DNA of 64,000 nucleotides from an uncultured Phascolarctobacterium sp. (GTDB lineage Bacteria; Bacillota; Negativicutes; Acidaminococcales; Acidaminococcaceae): the NCBI GenBank assembly GCA_949285135.1, contig CASDXO010000013.1:1-64000 (forward strand). The letters run 5' to 3'. How positions within the stretch are numbered: position 1 is the first letter of the stretch; each line of letters starts with the position of its first letter. Under the pieces are notes generated by a model. That model made no database searches. It worked only from the letters and a program-made list of their open reading frames with translations, and was not told where the DNA came from. Positions 43,399 through 52,471 of this stretch are shown in pieces. Made by a program: the position numbers and the translations under genes.

Positions 43399-44769
43399 TC
43401 AATAACCGGAATAGTAGTAGAAGAAGGTCATGCCAATAGTTACGATCATGGCGCCTGCCATCGGAATAGCAGTACGTTTTACCAGGTCAAAGGAGGACAC
43501 GCCGCCCATACCGGAAGAAACAACAATAACGGCAGTGATCGGAGAGCAGTTACGCATGATGGAAGCTGCAAAGTGCATCGGTAGCAGCATCAGCACCGGA
43601 TGCAGGCCTGTGTGGGCTGCAACTGCCGGAGTAAGTGCGGCGAAGGCAAAGAAGGGAGCATTGCCGCTGCCCATTACTACTGCAGACACAGCAATAATGC
43701 CTACCATTACCAGCATCATGGCCATCGGGCCGAAGCCGAGGTCTTTACTGCTTTCAATCAGGGTGTTGATGGTACCCATAGCAATCAGGCCCTGTGCGAA
43801 GGTCTGACCGGCGATAATCAGGGTGATAACATTAGCCATCTGCATGCCAAGGCCGTCAAAGAAGGCCTGAATGTCGCCAAATACTTTTTTGGCATCGCGC
43901 CATCTGATATATTCGCAGCACATACCGATAAAGAGACCGATAAACATAGCCATAACAATGTTCATCTTAACGGTAGTAATCCACAGAGAGCTGAAAGAAA
44001 GAATCAGTGCCAGCGGGATTACCGGCAGGATAGCGTAAATCATCGGAGCAGTATCAGATTCATCTTTAACGGTTTCTACTTCCATGGGAGCAACAACATG
44101 ACCGGCACGTTTGTCCATATATTTCTGTGTGAAATAATGCAGTGCGCCTACAACTACAAATGCTACGGCAACGATGGGTACCTGATAGTGGCTCCAGTAG
44201 AATACCGGATTTACACCTGCGGTTTCAGCGGAAAGGATGGTGCCTGTGTCACTGGGGCTCCAGTCAAAGCAGAGCGTAGTGGCAACGGCTGCAGTAGCAG
44301 ACAGGCGGCTTACGCCAAGACCAAGCAGGATTGGGAACATGGTAACCATGAGCAGCATGGCCAGACCGGAGGCACTGTTGATGCACAGGCCGATCAGCAT
44401 GCCGACAATCCAGGTACCGGACATTACCAGATAAGGAGATTTCAGTGCTAAGAGCGGTTTAATAGTCAGACGTACCAGAGCGCGGGAAGCACCGATTTTA
44501 TCCATATAGCGGGCAAATGCGCCTACGGACATAATGTTCAGACCAAGCTTGCCGACATTGGAGCTCATGGCAGAACGCATAAATTCAAAAGCATCAAAGA
44601 AAACAGAACCGGTTCTGGCTTTTTCTCCGAGAATCTGGCCATAACCTAAGATAACAGCCAGATACATCAGAATCATACCGCCGAGGAAAAGTACCGGCTG
44701 CGGCTTGTATTTCTTGTAGATCAGATAACCAACCCAGAAGGTAACAAGAGCCGAAATAACAACACCCAT
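43399..44769 (-). CDS. dcuC: C4-dicarboxylate transporter DcuC
   Basis: Membrane protein of 456 residues with about twelve helices. SVGAFARYMDKIGASRALV and INSASGLAMLLMVTMFPIL match DcuC-family carriers, which export succinate or exchange C4-dicarboxylates during anaerobic growth. The start is set at 44769, behind GGAAAGGGTG; the longer in-frame extension to 44841 runs into the untranslated leader. A plausible succinate carrier for a succinate-metabolising gut anaerobe. Confidence 0.88.
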   Translation of the reverse strand: MGVVISALVTFWVGYLIYKKYKPQPVLFLGGMILMYLAVILGYGQILGEKARTGSVFFDAFEFMRSAMSSNVGKLGLNIMSVGAFARYMDKIGASRALVRLTIKPLLALKSPYLVMSGTWIVGMLIGLCINSASGLAMLLMVTMFPILLGLGVSRLSATAAVATTLCFDWSPSDTGTILSAETAGVNPVFYWSHYQVPIVAVAFVVVGALHYFTQKYMDKRAGHVVAPMEVETVKDESDTAPMIYAILPVIPLALILSFSSLWITTVKMNIVMAMFIGLFIGMCCEYIRWRDAKKVFGDIQAFFDGLGMQMANVITLIIAGQTFAQGLIAMGTINTLIESSKDLGFGPMAMMLVMVGIIAVSAVVMGSGNAPFFAFAALTPAVAAHTGLHPVLMLLPMHFAASIMRNCSPITAVIVVSSGMGGVSSFDLVKRTAIPMAGAMIVTIGMTFFYYYSGY

Positions 44770-44917
44770 TTGCAACACCCTTTCCAGAAGAGAATAGTTT
44801 TTAAGCAGGTAAAGTATATCATTTTCAGAAAACTTTGGCAATGTAAAAATATTTACATAATGTAAAGACTTTAATATTTATACATAAAAAGAAAAAGATT
44901 TCTGTATAATGTAAAGG

Positions 44918-45730
44918 TTATTTTATTTCGTTAAAGAATAATGCTTTTAAAGCATGCCTGATATAAAGTGACTGTATTGCTTTATTGCGTCCCAGACCGT
45001 AGAGATGTCCATGCGTGGTAATACCGATTCTTTCTATACGGTTTTTCCAGCTGTCAGGCTCATCGCCATACATATCGTTATTGGCGTGATCGCCGGATAC
45101 GACCATCAGCGGATACATATGTACGCAGCTGTAGCGTCTTTGCTGCAGCTGCTGCAGAACAGCAGCAAAATTAGGACTGTCTTCATCTTCTACGGTACCG
45201 ACGATGACAGGCAGTCCCATGGCGTCGAACGTTTCCTGTAGTCTGACATAGGTACGGCCGAAAGCCTGATTATTGCGCCGCGGGGTGCCGTGGCCCATAA
45301 GGATGATGCCTTCTGATGGTGCCACCGGTGGGAACTGCGCTGCAATAGCGGCAGCGGCAGGGGTATAGTCATCATCGGAGGCAATCAGAGGAGTACTGAT
45401 TTTAAAAGAGTCAAAGGCATCGGCAAATTTTTCTTTTAACGACAGAATTTTTTGTTCAAATTCTTCTCCGTGCAGCAGATGAGTAGGTTGCAGGAGGATA
45501 TGGCGGAACCCTTCGTCATGCAGCTTCTGCAGCGCTGTTGCCGGGTCGTCGATAAAAATATTTTCTTTTGCCAGCTGGCGGCGCACAATAGCCGAGGTAT
45601 AGGCGCGGCAGTGATAATAATAAGGGAAAGCATCTTTCAGAGCCTGCTCGATCCCGCCGATATCCTGCTGGCGGGATTCCGGATAGGTAGAACCAAAGCT
45701 GAGAGTTAGAAAGGCATGATTGTTTTTCAT
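44918..45730 (-). CDS. cbiK: Sirohydrochlorin cobaltochelatase CbiK, cytosolic
   Basis: Protein of 270 residues that inserts cobalt into sirohydrochlorin in anaerobic cobalamin synthesis. Both metal-binding histidines of the CbiK family are present: LLQPTHLLHGEEFE and YPLMVVSGDHANNDM. No signal peptide is seen when started at the ATG at 45730 (GAGG upstream). A paralogue that carries a signal peptide lies directly upstream, but no other cobalamin genes are in the window. Confidence 0.92.
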   Translation of the reverse strand: MKNNHAFLTLSFGSTYPESRQQDIGGIEQALKDAFPYYYHCRAYTSAIVRRQLAKENIFIDDPATALQKLHDEGFRHILLQPTHLLHGEEFEQKILSLKEKFADAFDSFKISTPLIASDDDYTPAAAAIAAQFPPVAPSEGIILMGHGTPRRNNQAFGRTYVRLQETFDAMGLPVIVGTVEDEDSPNFAAVLQQLQQRRYSCVHMYPLMVVSGDHANNDMYGDEPDSWKNRIERIGITTHGHLYGLGRNKAIQSLYIRHALKALFFNEIK

Positions 45731-45790
45731 AAATAAAACCTCGTAAATTAGTTTAGATACAGTATAATCAATATATTTATTCATACAGTA

Positions 45791-45820
45791 AATAATCCCT
45801 GCCTGAAGGCAGGGATTATT
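45791..45820 (-). terminator. Hairpin after the exported CbiK gene
   Basis: Perfect 13-base stem aataatccctgcc / ggcagggattatt with loop tgaa. Confidence 0.75.
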
Positions 45821-45831
45821 ATACGTGCTAT

Positions 45832-46824
45832 TTATTTTTGCAGAGCTTCCCAGGATTGTTCAGCTTTATCTACAAATAATTTCTGGATAGCCGGATTTTC
45901 TCCCAGTCCATGAATATAGGGGGTAACTTTGAAACCTTCTTTTTCCAGAATAGATTTATGAGAATCTTCCTCACTGCCAGCCATATCATTATTGGCATGA
46001 TCGCCGGCAACCATCATCAGCGGCATAATAGTGATATTTTTGATTTTTTTGGCTTTAAGCTGCGGAATTACCGTTTCCAGATGCGGCCAGCCTTCAACAG
46101 AATAAATAAATACATTGTCATAACCAAGCTCATTGAGGCGATCCTGCATTACGGCGTAGTAAGCATTGGCAGGATGCGGAGTGCCGTGTGCCATGATAAG
46201 CACGGCATCCTTTTTACCCAGTTTGGGGAATTGTGTGGCAACTGCCTGCATGGTGGCAGTAATATCATCTTCCTGACCTTCCTGCCCCTGCCAGTACATC
46301 AGCGGGGTACCAATAGTCATTTTTTTGAAGTCGTTTTTATGCAGATTGTAAACTGCTTCTTTATAGGCATATTCCATACCGGGAATGATATCCAGAGAAG
46401 TAAGGGCTACACGGGTATACCCTTCTTTTTTTAGCTGTTCCAGCGCCTGTTCCGGTGTAGGATATTCGATGCCTTCATTAGCTTTGATACGGTCAATAAT
46501 GATGTGGGAGGTGAAAGCAACCATGACCTTGGTATCAGGATGTTTTGCCTGGATTGCCTTAACGGTAGCGTCGATAGTTTTTTCACGGGTATCTTTAAAG
46601 GTGGTACCAAAACTCATGATTAAAATAGCATCCTTGTCGGGAAGCTGCTGCAGAGCTGCTGTTTCATGGGTGCGAACGCCAATCTGAGTGGCCTGCAGTA
46701 ATGCCGGAGTAGGCGCCTTAACTTCTTCGCTGAGGCTGTAGGCTGCCTGAGTAACTGCTGTAGTGCTGAGCAGAGCTGCACAGGTAAAGGTCATTACTGC
46801 TAATTTCTTCATACTGGATTTCAT
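45832..46824 (-). CDS. Exported CbiK-family cobaltochelatase-like protein
   Basis: Protein of 330 residues. A Sec signal peptide occupies residues 1-27 (KKLAVMTFTCAALLS...VTQA). The CbiK fold follows, ending AGDHANNDMAGSE and GLGENPAIQKLF. The second metal His is present (His276), but the position of the first is Asp145 (LDIIPGMEY, versus THLLHGEEF in the cytosolic paralogue). Periplasmic CbiK is known from Desulfovibrio. Its job is unsettled: metal or tetrapyrrole handling rather than biosynthesis is likely. A probable cobalamin riboswitch precedes it. Confidence 0.88.
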   Translation of the reverse strand: MKSSMKKLAVMTFTCAALLSTTAVTQAAYSLSEEVKAPTPALLQATQIGVRTHETAALQQLPDKDAILIMSFGTTFKDTREKTIDATVKAIQAKHPDTKVMVAFTSHIIIDRIKANEGIEYPTPEQALEQLKKEGYTRVALTSLDIIPGMEYAYKEAVYNLHKNDFKKMTIGTPLMYWQGQEGQEDDITATMQAVATQFPKLGKKDAVLIMAHGTPHPANAYYAVMQDRLNELGYDNVFIYSVEGWPHLETVIPQLKAKKIKNITIMPLMMVAGDHANNDMAGSEEDSHKSILEKEGFKVTPYIHGLGENPAIQKLFVDKAEQSWEALQK

Positions 46825-46870
46825 AATATAAACACTCCTTTTTTATTATGCTGAATACATACAGAGGAAT

Positions 46871-47035
46871 AAAAAAACCTTGCTGAGATGGCAAGGGAAA
46901 AATATTGCTTCAATTTCCTCCCTATCGCTCGTAGATCAACGGTAAATATAGTAATGCAGGCCGGCTGCTGCAGCCGTTAGCGGCGGGACCGCGTCACAAA
47001 GGACTTGATATTCTAAAAAGAACCTGCTCTGTATT
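46871..47035 (-). promoter_or_regulatory. Probable cobalamin riboswitch with terminator
   Basis: On the minus strand the leader contains caggttct near its start, the core gcggtcccgccgctaacgg (46993-46975) that matches the GCGGTCCCGCCACTGTAA consensus region, and gcgatagggaggaaattgaa before the end. It closes with a terminator stem ccttgc / gcaagg and seven T (46897-46871). High cobalamin would then stop transcription into the exported CbiK gene. Identification is by eye; covariance scoring was not possible. Confidence 0.6.
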
Positions 47036-47120
47036 CAGCTTTGGATATTAAAATTATAACATTTTTTGTTAAGAAGTCAATAAAGATAAGAATAGATTTT
47101 AATAACAAAAAACATTATAT

Positions 47121-47150
47121 AAAAACAGCTCTGCTTTAGCAGAGCTGTAA
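47121..47150 (-). terminator. Terminator after the secreted protein gene
   Basis: Stem acagctctgct / agcagagctgt; T run on the minus strand. Confidence 0.85.
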
Positions 47151-47156
47151 AATAAA

Positions 47157-47816
47157 TTATTTGCCTTTTTTGATATTTTTCAGTAAATCTTTAGCAGAAC
47201 GTTCCAGCATACCGCTGGTATCATAAGTGCCACCACGTTCGCGGAAGTCACGGCTGTTGAAAATCATGGTATCTGTTTCAGGGTCATAAAGATTATAGAG
47301 TATTTCTACATGAGCAGTGTAGTAGGTAGCTTCAGGAACATAGACCTGATGCGTAACAGGAACGCTTACTTCGTTATAATTACCGTTACTGTCTTTCACT
47401 TTGGTTTTGACATAATCTACCTGGTTATCATAATGTGCAGGAATGACGGTAGAGGAATAGCCCAGCTTATTAACAGTAATTTGCAGGTTTATAACTTTAG
47501 GGGTTTTACGTGTTTTTTTCAGTAACGAGGTTTGGGTGCTATTATACGGTTCCGCTGGTGCAGCATTTTCTGTGATAAGTAAATTTTGTTTGGAAGAAGC
47601 AGCATACAGGGCAGACATAATATTCTCCTGAGCATTTTTTTCAGCTGTATAATTGCCTCCTGATTTGCTGTTATTGGTAAAATTAGTGACATTGATGGTA
47701 GTAATCTGTGTTAAATCATATTCCGGATGAACCCAATGACTGGGTGACGCTGCTGCAGAAAGTGCAAAAGACAGCGATACAAGAAGACAGACTGCAAAAG
47801 TAATGAATTTTTTCAT
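47157..47816 (-). CDS. Secreted or periplasmic protein, unknown function
   Basis: Protein of 219 residues with a clear Sec signal (residues 1-23, KKFITFAVCLLVSLSFALSA then AAS). The mature part has alternating strands (TTINVTNFTNNS, KVINLQITVNKLGYSS, AHVEILYNLYDPETD), suggesting a beta-rich fold. I do not recognise the family. It lies 28 bases downstream of a DtxR/MntR-type regulator in the same direction, so metal-responsive expression is conceivable. Confidence 0.75.
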   Translation of the reverse strand: MKKFITFAVCLLVSLSFALSAAASPSHWVHPEYDLTQITTINVTNFTNNSKSGGNYTAEKNAQENIMSALYAASSKQNLLITENAAPAEPYNSTQTSLLKKTRKTPKVINLQITVNKLGYSSTVIPAHYDNQVDYVKTKVKDSNGNYNEVSVPVTHQVYVPEATYYTAHVEILYNLYDPETDTMIFNSRDFRERGGTYDTSGMLERSAKDLLKNIKKGK

Positions 47817-47844
47817 TTAGACACCTCTTTTCAGTATTTTTATA

Positions 47845-48213
47845 TTATTCTTTATCCAACAGATTTTTAATTCCGTTGAAAGTTTCCGGACTTATAATGT
47901 GCTCAATGCGGCAGGCATCTTTTTCGGCTATTTCTTTGGGAACCTGCAGATATTCATTGATAAAGCGAGTCAGAGTAACATGTCTGTCCAGCACGGAAGA
48001 AGCCTTGCGCATGCCTGCTTCCGTAAGGTTAATTCTGCCGTCGGCCTCCATGGTTATATAGTTATCACGTTTGAGGATACTCATGGCACGACTGACACTC
48101 GCCTTAGTAAAATTCATTTCTGTGGCTATGTCGATAGAGCGAACATTACCGTTACGCTGTTTCAGGATGAGGATAGTTTCCAGATAATTTTCTCCGGATT
48201 CAAGCAAGGGCAT
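47845..48213 (-). CDS. DtxR/MntR-family metal-dependent regulator
   Basis: Protein of 122 residues. The winged helix is RSIDIATEMNFTKASVSRAMSILKRDNYITM. The metal-sensing dimerisation helix region contains DACRIEHIISPETF, the usual position of the C/E/H ligands. It is short and lacks the SH3-like third domain, as in MntR. It probably senses manganese or iron. The start is set at 48213 (GGAGG upstream); the ATG at 48231 precedes the ribosome site. Confidence 0.88.
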   Translation of the reverse strand: MPLLESGENYLETILILKQRNGNVRSIDIATEMNFTKASVSRAMSILKRDNYITMEADGRINLTEAGMRKASSVLDRHVTLTRFINEYLQVPKEIAEKDACRIEHIISPETFNGIKNLLDKE

Positions 48214-48326
48214 AATAAGACCTCCGTACAAAATGGTGTATATGTATATTTTAGCATAAGAAAAGCTAATGATAAAGCAGTACAGACTGCTAAGATAGTG
48301 TATAATAAAGAAAAACGGAGGTCATG

Positions 48327-49400
48327 ATGCTGGATTTTATTAAAGAAACTACAGATGTCTGGACAAAACTGCGCACTACAGCAAAACCGGTCATCCTGTA
48401 TGGTATGGGAAATGGCGCTGATAAGATTATTGACTGGTGCGAAAGTAATGGTGTTCAGGTACAAGGCATTTTTGCCAGCGATGGCTTTGTACGCTATCAG
48501 CAATTCAGAGGTTTTACTGTATGCAGTTATCAGGATATTATTGAACGTTTTGGCGAGGATATCTTAATAGTGATAGCCTTTGCCAGCGAGCTGCCGGAGG
48601 TACTGAACAAATTCAGAGAGCTGGCAAATAAGCATGAGGTTTTGGCGCCGCATTTACCTCTTTTTGCTGAGGCAGATACGGTTAGCTGCCAGTGGCTGCA
48701 CAAATATGAGCAGCAGCTGCAGCAGGTATATGAAAAACTGGCAGATGAGCAGTCGCGCAAAGTATTTGCTGCTGCACTTAATTATAAACTCAGTGGTGAT
48801 ATCAGGTATCTTTTTGCGTGTGAAACAGACAGACGTGAAGATCTCAGCAGTCTGTTTGTTTTTAAGGAGGACGAAGTATATCTTGATCTGGGAGCTTATA
48901 ACGGCGATACGGTACAGGAATTTTTGGAACTGACAGGCGGCAGCTATTGCAGGATAATAGCTGTTGAGCCTGACAGACGTAATTTTAATAAGCTGGAGCG
49001 GCTGCATGAAACCCTGAAGGAAAATTTTATTACTCACAATAAAGGTGTCTGGCGGCAGGCAGACGAGAAGGGATTTTCCGACAGCGGCGGCAGGCAGTCC
49101 ACGCTGCTGGCAGCACAGAAAAAGATGGTTCCTGTTGATTCCATAGATAACTTGTGTCGTAATCAGATGGTAACCTATATAAAAATGGACGTGGAAGGCG
49201 TGGAAAAGGAAGCGCTTGAAGGCGGCAGAGAAACGATTAGCCGCTGTAAACCTAAAATTATGACGGCTGCCTATCATTATGATGTTGATATTTTCCTGCT
49301 GCCGTTATTTTTATGGCAGCTTGTACCAGAATACAGGATTTATCTGCGTAAGCATCCCTATATTCCAGCCTGGGAATTAAACTTTTTTGCTGTGATATAA
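48327..49400 (+). CDS. FkbM-family methyltransferase
   Basis: Protein of 357 residues. Residues ~20-110 form a nucleotide-sugar-like Rossmann segment (PVILYGMGNGADKIIDWCES). Residues ~180-330 are a SAM-dependent FkbM domain with YLDLGAYNGDTVQEF, IAVEPDRRNF and YIKMDVEGVEKEALEGG. Such enzymes often methylate sugars or polyketide-like products. ATG ATG follows GGAGGTC; the second is better spaced. It stands alone; the target is unknown. Confidence 0.87.
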   Translation: MLDFIKETTDVWTKLRTTAKPVILYGMGNGADKIIDWCESNGVQVQGIFASDGFVRYQQFRGFTVCSYQDIIERFGEDILIVIAFASELPEVLNKFRELANKHEVLAPHLPLFAEADTVSCQWLHKYEQQLQQVYEKLADEQSRKVFAAALNYKLSGDIRYLFACETDRREDLSSLFVFKEDEVYLDLGAYNGDTVQEFLELTGGSYCRIIAVEPDRRNFNKLERLHETLKENFITHNKGVWRQADEKGFSDSGGRQSTLLAAQKKMVPVDSIDNLCRNQMVTYIKMDVEGVEKEALEGGRETISRCKPKIMTAAYHYDVDIFLLPLFLWQLVPEYRIYLRKHPYIPAWELNFFAVI

Positions 49401-49617
49401 AGCGGGACACAATAAGTCCAAGCAGGACGAAATGCGTCAAATGTAATATAGTGGTGGAATGTCTTTTTAAAAAGCGTAAAAGTGACAGAAATTCTTAAAA
49501 AAACGTAAAGTATTTGTAAACTGTAAGCAGGAAATAAACAGGTTGAAGAGAAATTTAGAAAGGAAAGTGTGTGTGCTGTAGTTTATGAATGATAAATTAA
49601 AAAAAGGAGTGTTAAGA

Positions 49618-50652
49618 ATGAAAAAATCTAAATGGGTTTTAGGTGCTGCTGCTTTACTGGCTTTGTCTGTAGCTGTTGCTGGCTGCGGCGGTGATGACAA
49701 GAAAGCTGACAGCGGTAAAGGCGGTCCTTCCGGAGAAGTAATGGTTTATACTTCCATTTATCCGGATATCATCGACAATATGTGCAAACCTAATGTTGCC
49801 AAAGCCTTTCCCAATATGAAAGTAAACTGGTTCCAGGGCGGTACTGAAAAAGTAATCACCAAGATTACCGGTGAAATTAAAGCTAAAAAGATTTCTGCTG
49901 ATGCTCTGATGGTTGCAGATCCGTCCTATTATCTGAAACTTGACGAACAGAAACTGCTGTTGCCGTATGTTTCTCCTGAAGCAAAGAACGTTATCAGTGA
50001 TAAAGATAAGGAAGGAGCATGGACTGCTGTTCGTATCAGCAACATGATTATTGCCTATAATTCCGATAAACTGAAACCGGAAGATGCTCCTAAGACCTGG
50101 CAAGACCTGACCGATCCGAAATGGAAAGGCAAAATTGCCATGCCTAATCCGATGCTTTCCGGTACTGCTTATGTTGCAGTAGGAGCATTGGCTGACAAAT
50201 ACGGCTGGGAATATTTTGACAAGCTGAAAGCAAACGACATCCGTGTTGAAGAAGGCAACTCCGCTATCCAGAATAAACTGCTGACTGGCGAATACGCTGC
50301 AGCTATGATTTTGGAAGAAAATATCCTGAAACTTGCCAATACTAAGAATGAACCTTTGAAAGTATCCTATCCTGAAGACGGTGTAGTAATGGTTCCGTCT
50401 CCGATTGCTATTTTCAATACTACCAAGAATCCGGAAGGTGCCAAAGCACTGGTTGACTGGTGGTTGTCCAAAGAAGGCCAGGAAGCCGTTGTTAAAGGCT
50501 GGATGCACTCTGTACGCGGAGATGTTCCGGCTCCGAAAGGTGCTCCTGAAACTAAGAAACTGGTAGAAGGCGCAATCAAGGTTGACTGGCAGAAACTTGC
50601 CAATAATAACGCTGAAATTAAGGAAGAATTCCGTAAGAGAGTTATGGAATAA
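49618..50652 (+). CDS. ABC transporter substrate-binding lipoprotein, Fe(III) type
   Basis: Lipoprotein of 344 residues with lipobox VAGC at residues ~19-22. The mature domain (VMVYTSIYPDIIDNM...) is of the type-2 periplasmic binding fold used by Fe(III), spermidine and phosphonate importers. LTGEYAAAMILEENIL and SPIAIFNTTKNPEGAKALV are shared features of the iron-type group. AAAGGAG precedes ATG 49618. First gene of a three-gene importer; the actual ligand is not proven. Confidence 0.85.
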   Translation: MKKSKWVLGAAALLALSVAVAGCGGDDKKADSGKGGPSGEVMVYTSIYPDIIDNMCKPNVAKAFPNMKVNWFQGGTEKVITKITGEIKAKKISADALMVADPSYYLKLDEQKLLLPYVSPEAKNVISDKDKEGAWTAVRISNMIIAYNSDKLKPEDAPKTWQDLTDPKWKGKIAMPNPMLSGTAYVAVGALADKYGWEYFDKLKANDIRVEEGNSAIQNKLLTGEYAAAMILEENILKLANTKNEPLKVSYPEDGVVMVPSPIAIFNTTKNPEGAKALVDWWLSKEGQEAVVKGWMHSVRGDVPAPKGAPETKKLVEGAIKVDWQKLANNNAEIKEEFRKRVME

Positions 50653-50689
50653 GCTGCCGTTAATCAATTTCAGAAATGATATTATGGAG

Positions 50690-50723
50690 AAAAACAGGGG
50701 CGTTTAGACGTTCCCTGTTTTTC
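50690..50723 (+). terminator. Hairpin between binding-protein and permease genes
   Basis: aaaaacaggg / ccctgttttt with inner gcgt / acgt. It is probably a partial terminator or mRNA stabiliser that raises binding-protein yield over the permease. Confidence 0.6.
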
Positions 50724-50787
50724 CTGTGTTATAAAAGTATGTATTGATTCACCTGATTTATGTACAGAAAGGAGTTTTTTGTGATTT

Positions 50788-52455
50788 ATGGGAAGAATTA
50801 ACAGTAAATTCTTGGTCATTGCGTTTTCCGTATTGATGCTGATCTATTTTGTAATATTCCCGATGGGTGTGCTGCTGTATGACAGCATTATCTATAACGG
50901 CAGTATTAATTTTGAAAATTATCGCAACGTGTACAGTCAGGATGTTAACTGGCGTGCACTTACCAATACAATCAATTTGTCGCTTTTAGTAATGGTTGCC
51001 AGTGTCATCATTACTTTCCCCCTTGCCTGGCTGGTAGGTCGTACTGATATGCCCGGTAAAAAGACTTATCGTACTTTGCTGGTGTCCAGCTACATGATTC
51101 CGCCGTATGTTGGTGCCATTGCCTGGGTGCAGCTGCTGAATCCCAGCGTCGGCTATATGAATAATATTTTCAAGTGGATGTTTGATTTGCAGCAGGCTCC
51201 TTTTGATATTTATACCATGGGCGGTCTGGCATGGGTGTTAACGCTGTTTTATTCTCCTTTTGCCTTTATTACTATTTCCCGCGCAATGGAGAAAATGGAT
51301 CCAACTTTGGAAGAAGCAGCACGTGTGTCCGGTGCTTCTCCGCTGCGTACGCTGCTTGACGTTACTTTACCGTTGATGGCCCCCAGTATCTTTGCCGGCG
51401 GCCTGCTGGTATTCATTGCGGCCGGCAGCTGCTTCGGTATTCCTGCTATCGTTGGTATGCCGGGCAATATTGAGGTTATGACTACCCGTATTGTAACCTA
51501 TATCTATATGGGCGACGTGGATGGTGTCCGTGATGCTACGGCACTGGCTGCTTCGCTGATGTTTCTGGCAAATTTCCTGCTGTTCTTTATGACCTGGGTT
51601 GTCGGACGCAAGGATTATACTACTATCAGCGGTAAGAGTACCCGTCCGAATATTGTCGAACTGGGCAAATGGAAATGGCCTGCTTTCTGTGCCGTAGGTG
51701 CCTACAGCATGATTTCCGTTATTATTCCGCTGGGTTCCATCGTGCTGACCTCTCTTATTAAGAGCTTATCCCGTCCCATCAATCTGGATAATCTGGGCTT
51801 TGATGCCTGGATTCCCGTTATTACCAGTTCCCAGTATATGGAAAGTATTTGGAATTCTGTTATTTACGCAGTTATTGCTGCTACTATCGGTACGCTGCTG
51901 TCGTTGTTTGTGGCTTACCTGGCAGTTAAAACTCATGTTAAAGGCCGCAGCATACCTGACTTGCTGACCGTTATCGGCGGCAGTACTCCGAGTATCGTTA
52001 TTGCTCTGGCACTGGTTGTTACCTTCTCCGGTAATTTTGGCCTGAACCTGTATTCCACTATGTGGATACTGGTAGTCAGCTATCTGGTAAAATATATGAC
52101 TATGTCCGTACGTACTATTGCCGCTTCTCTGAGTCAGGTACATATTTCTCTGGAAGAAGCTGCACTTAATTCCGGTGCTAACTGGCTGAGGTGCTGCAAG
52201 GACATCATCATGCCGCTTATTGCTCCGTCAATTATTGCCGGCTGGTTCCTGATTTTTATGCCGTCTTTCTACGAACTGACCATGTCATTGCTTTTGTACG
52301 GCAGCGATACTAAGACTATCGGCGTACTGCTGTATGAACTGCAGACTTATGCAGATACGCAGAATGCTTCCGTATTGTCGGTAATTATTCTGGCTATCGT
52401 TTTAATCGGTAACCTGATTCTTAACAAACTGAGCAAGGGTAATGTTGGTATTTAA
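50788..52455 (+). CDS. ABC transporter permease, Fe(III) type (two permease domains)
   Basis: Inner-membrane protein of 555 residues with about twelve helices in two halves, the FbpB layout. Each half carries an EAA loop: EEAARVSGASPLRTLLDVTLP (first 20 residues of that loop are typical) and EEAALNSGANWLRCCKDIIM. The second half begins after the linker TTISGKSTRPNIVELGKWKW. It lies 16 bases before the ATPase gene. Confidence 0.9.
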   Translation: MGRINSKFLVIAFSVLMLIYFVIFPMGVLLYDSIIYNGSINFENYRNVYSQDVNWRALTNTINLSLLVMVASVIITFPLAWLVGRTDMPGKKTYRTLLVSSYMIPPYVGAIAWVQLLNPSVGYMNNIFKWMFDLQQAPFDIYTMGGLAWVLTLFYSPFAFITISRAMEKMDPTLEEAARVSGASPLRTLLDVTLPLMAPSIFAGGLLVFIAAGSCFGIPAIVGMPGNIEVMTTRIVTYIYMGDVDGVRDATALAASLMFLANFLLFFMTWVVGRKDYTTISGKSTRPNIVELGKWKWPAFCAVGAYSMISVIIPLGSIVLTSLIKSLSRPINLDNLGFDAWIPVITSSQYMESIWNSVIYAVIAATIGTLLSLFVAYLAVKTHVKGRSIPDLLTVIGGSTPSIVIALALVVTFSGNFGLNLYSTMWILVVSYLVKYMTMSVRTIAASLSQVHISLEEAALNSGANWLRCCKDIIMPLIAPSIIAGWFLIFMPSFYELTMSLLLYGSDTKTIGVLLYELQTYADTQNASVLSVIILAIVLIGNLILNKLSKGNVGI

Positions 52456-52471
52456 CGAAGGAGTGTAATCT

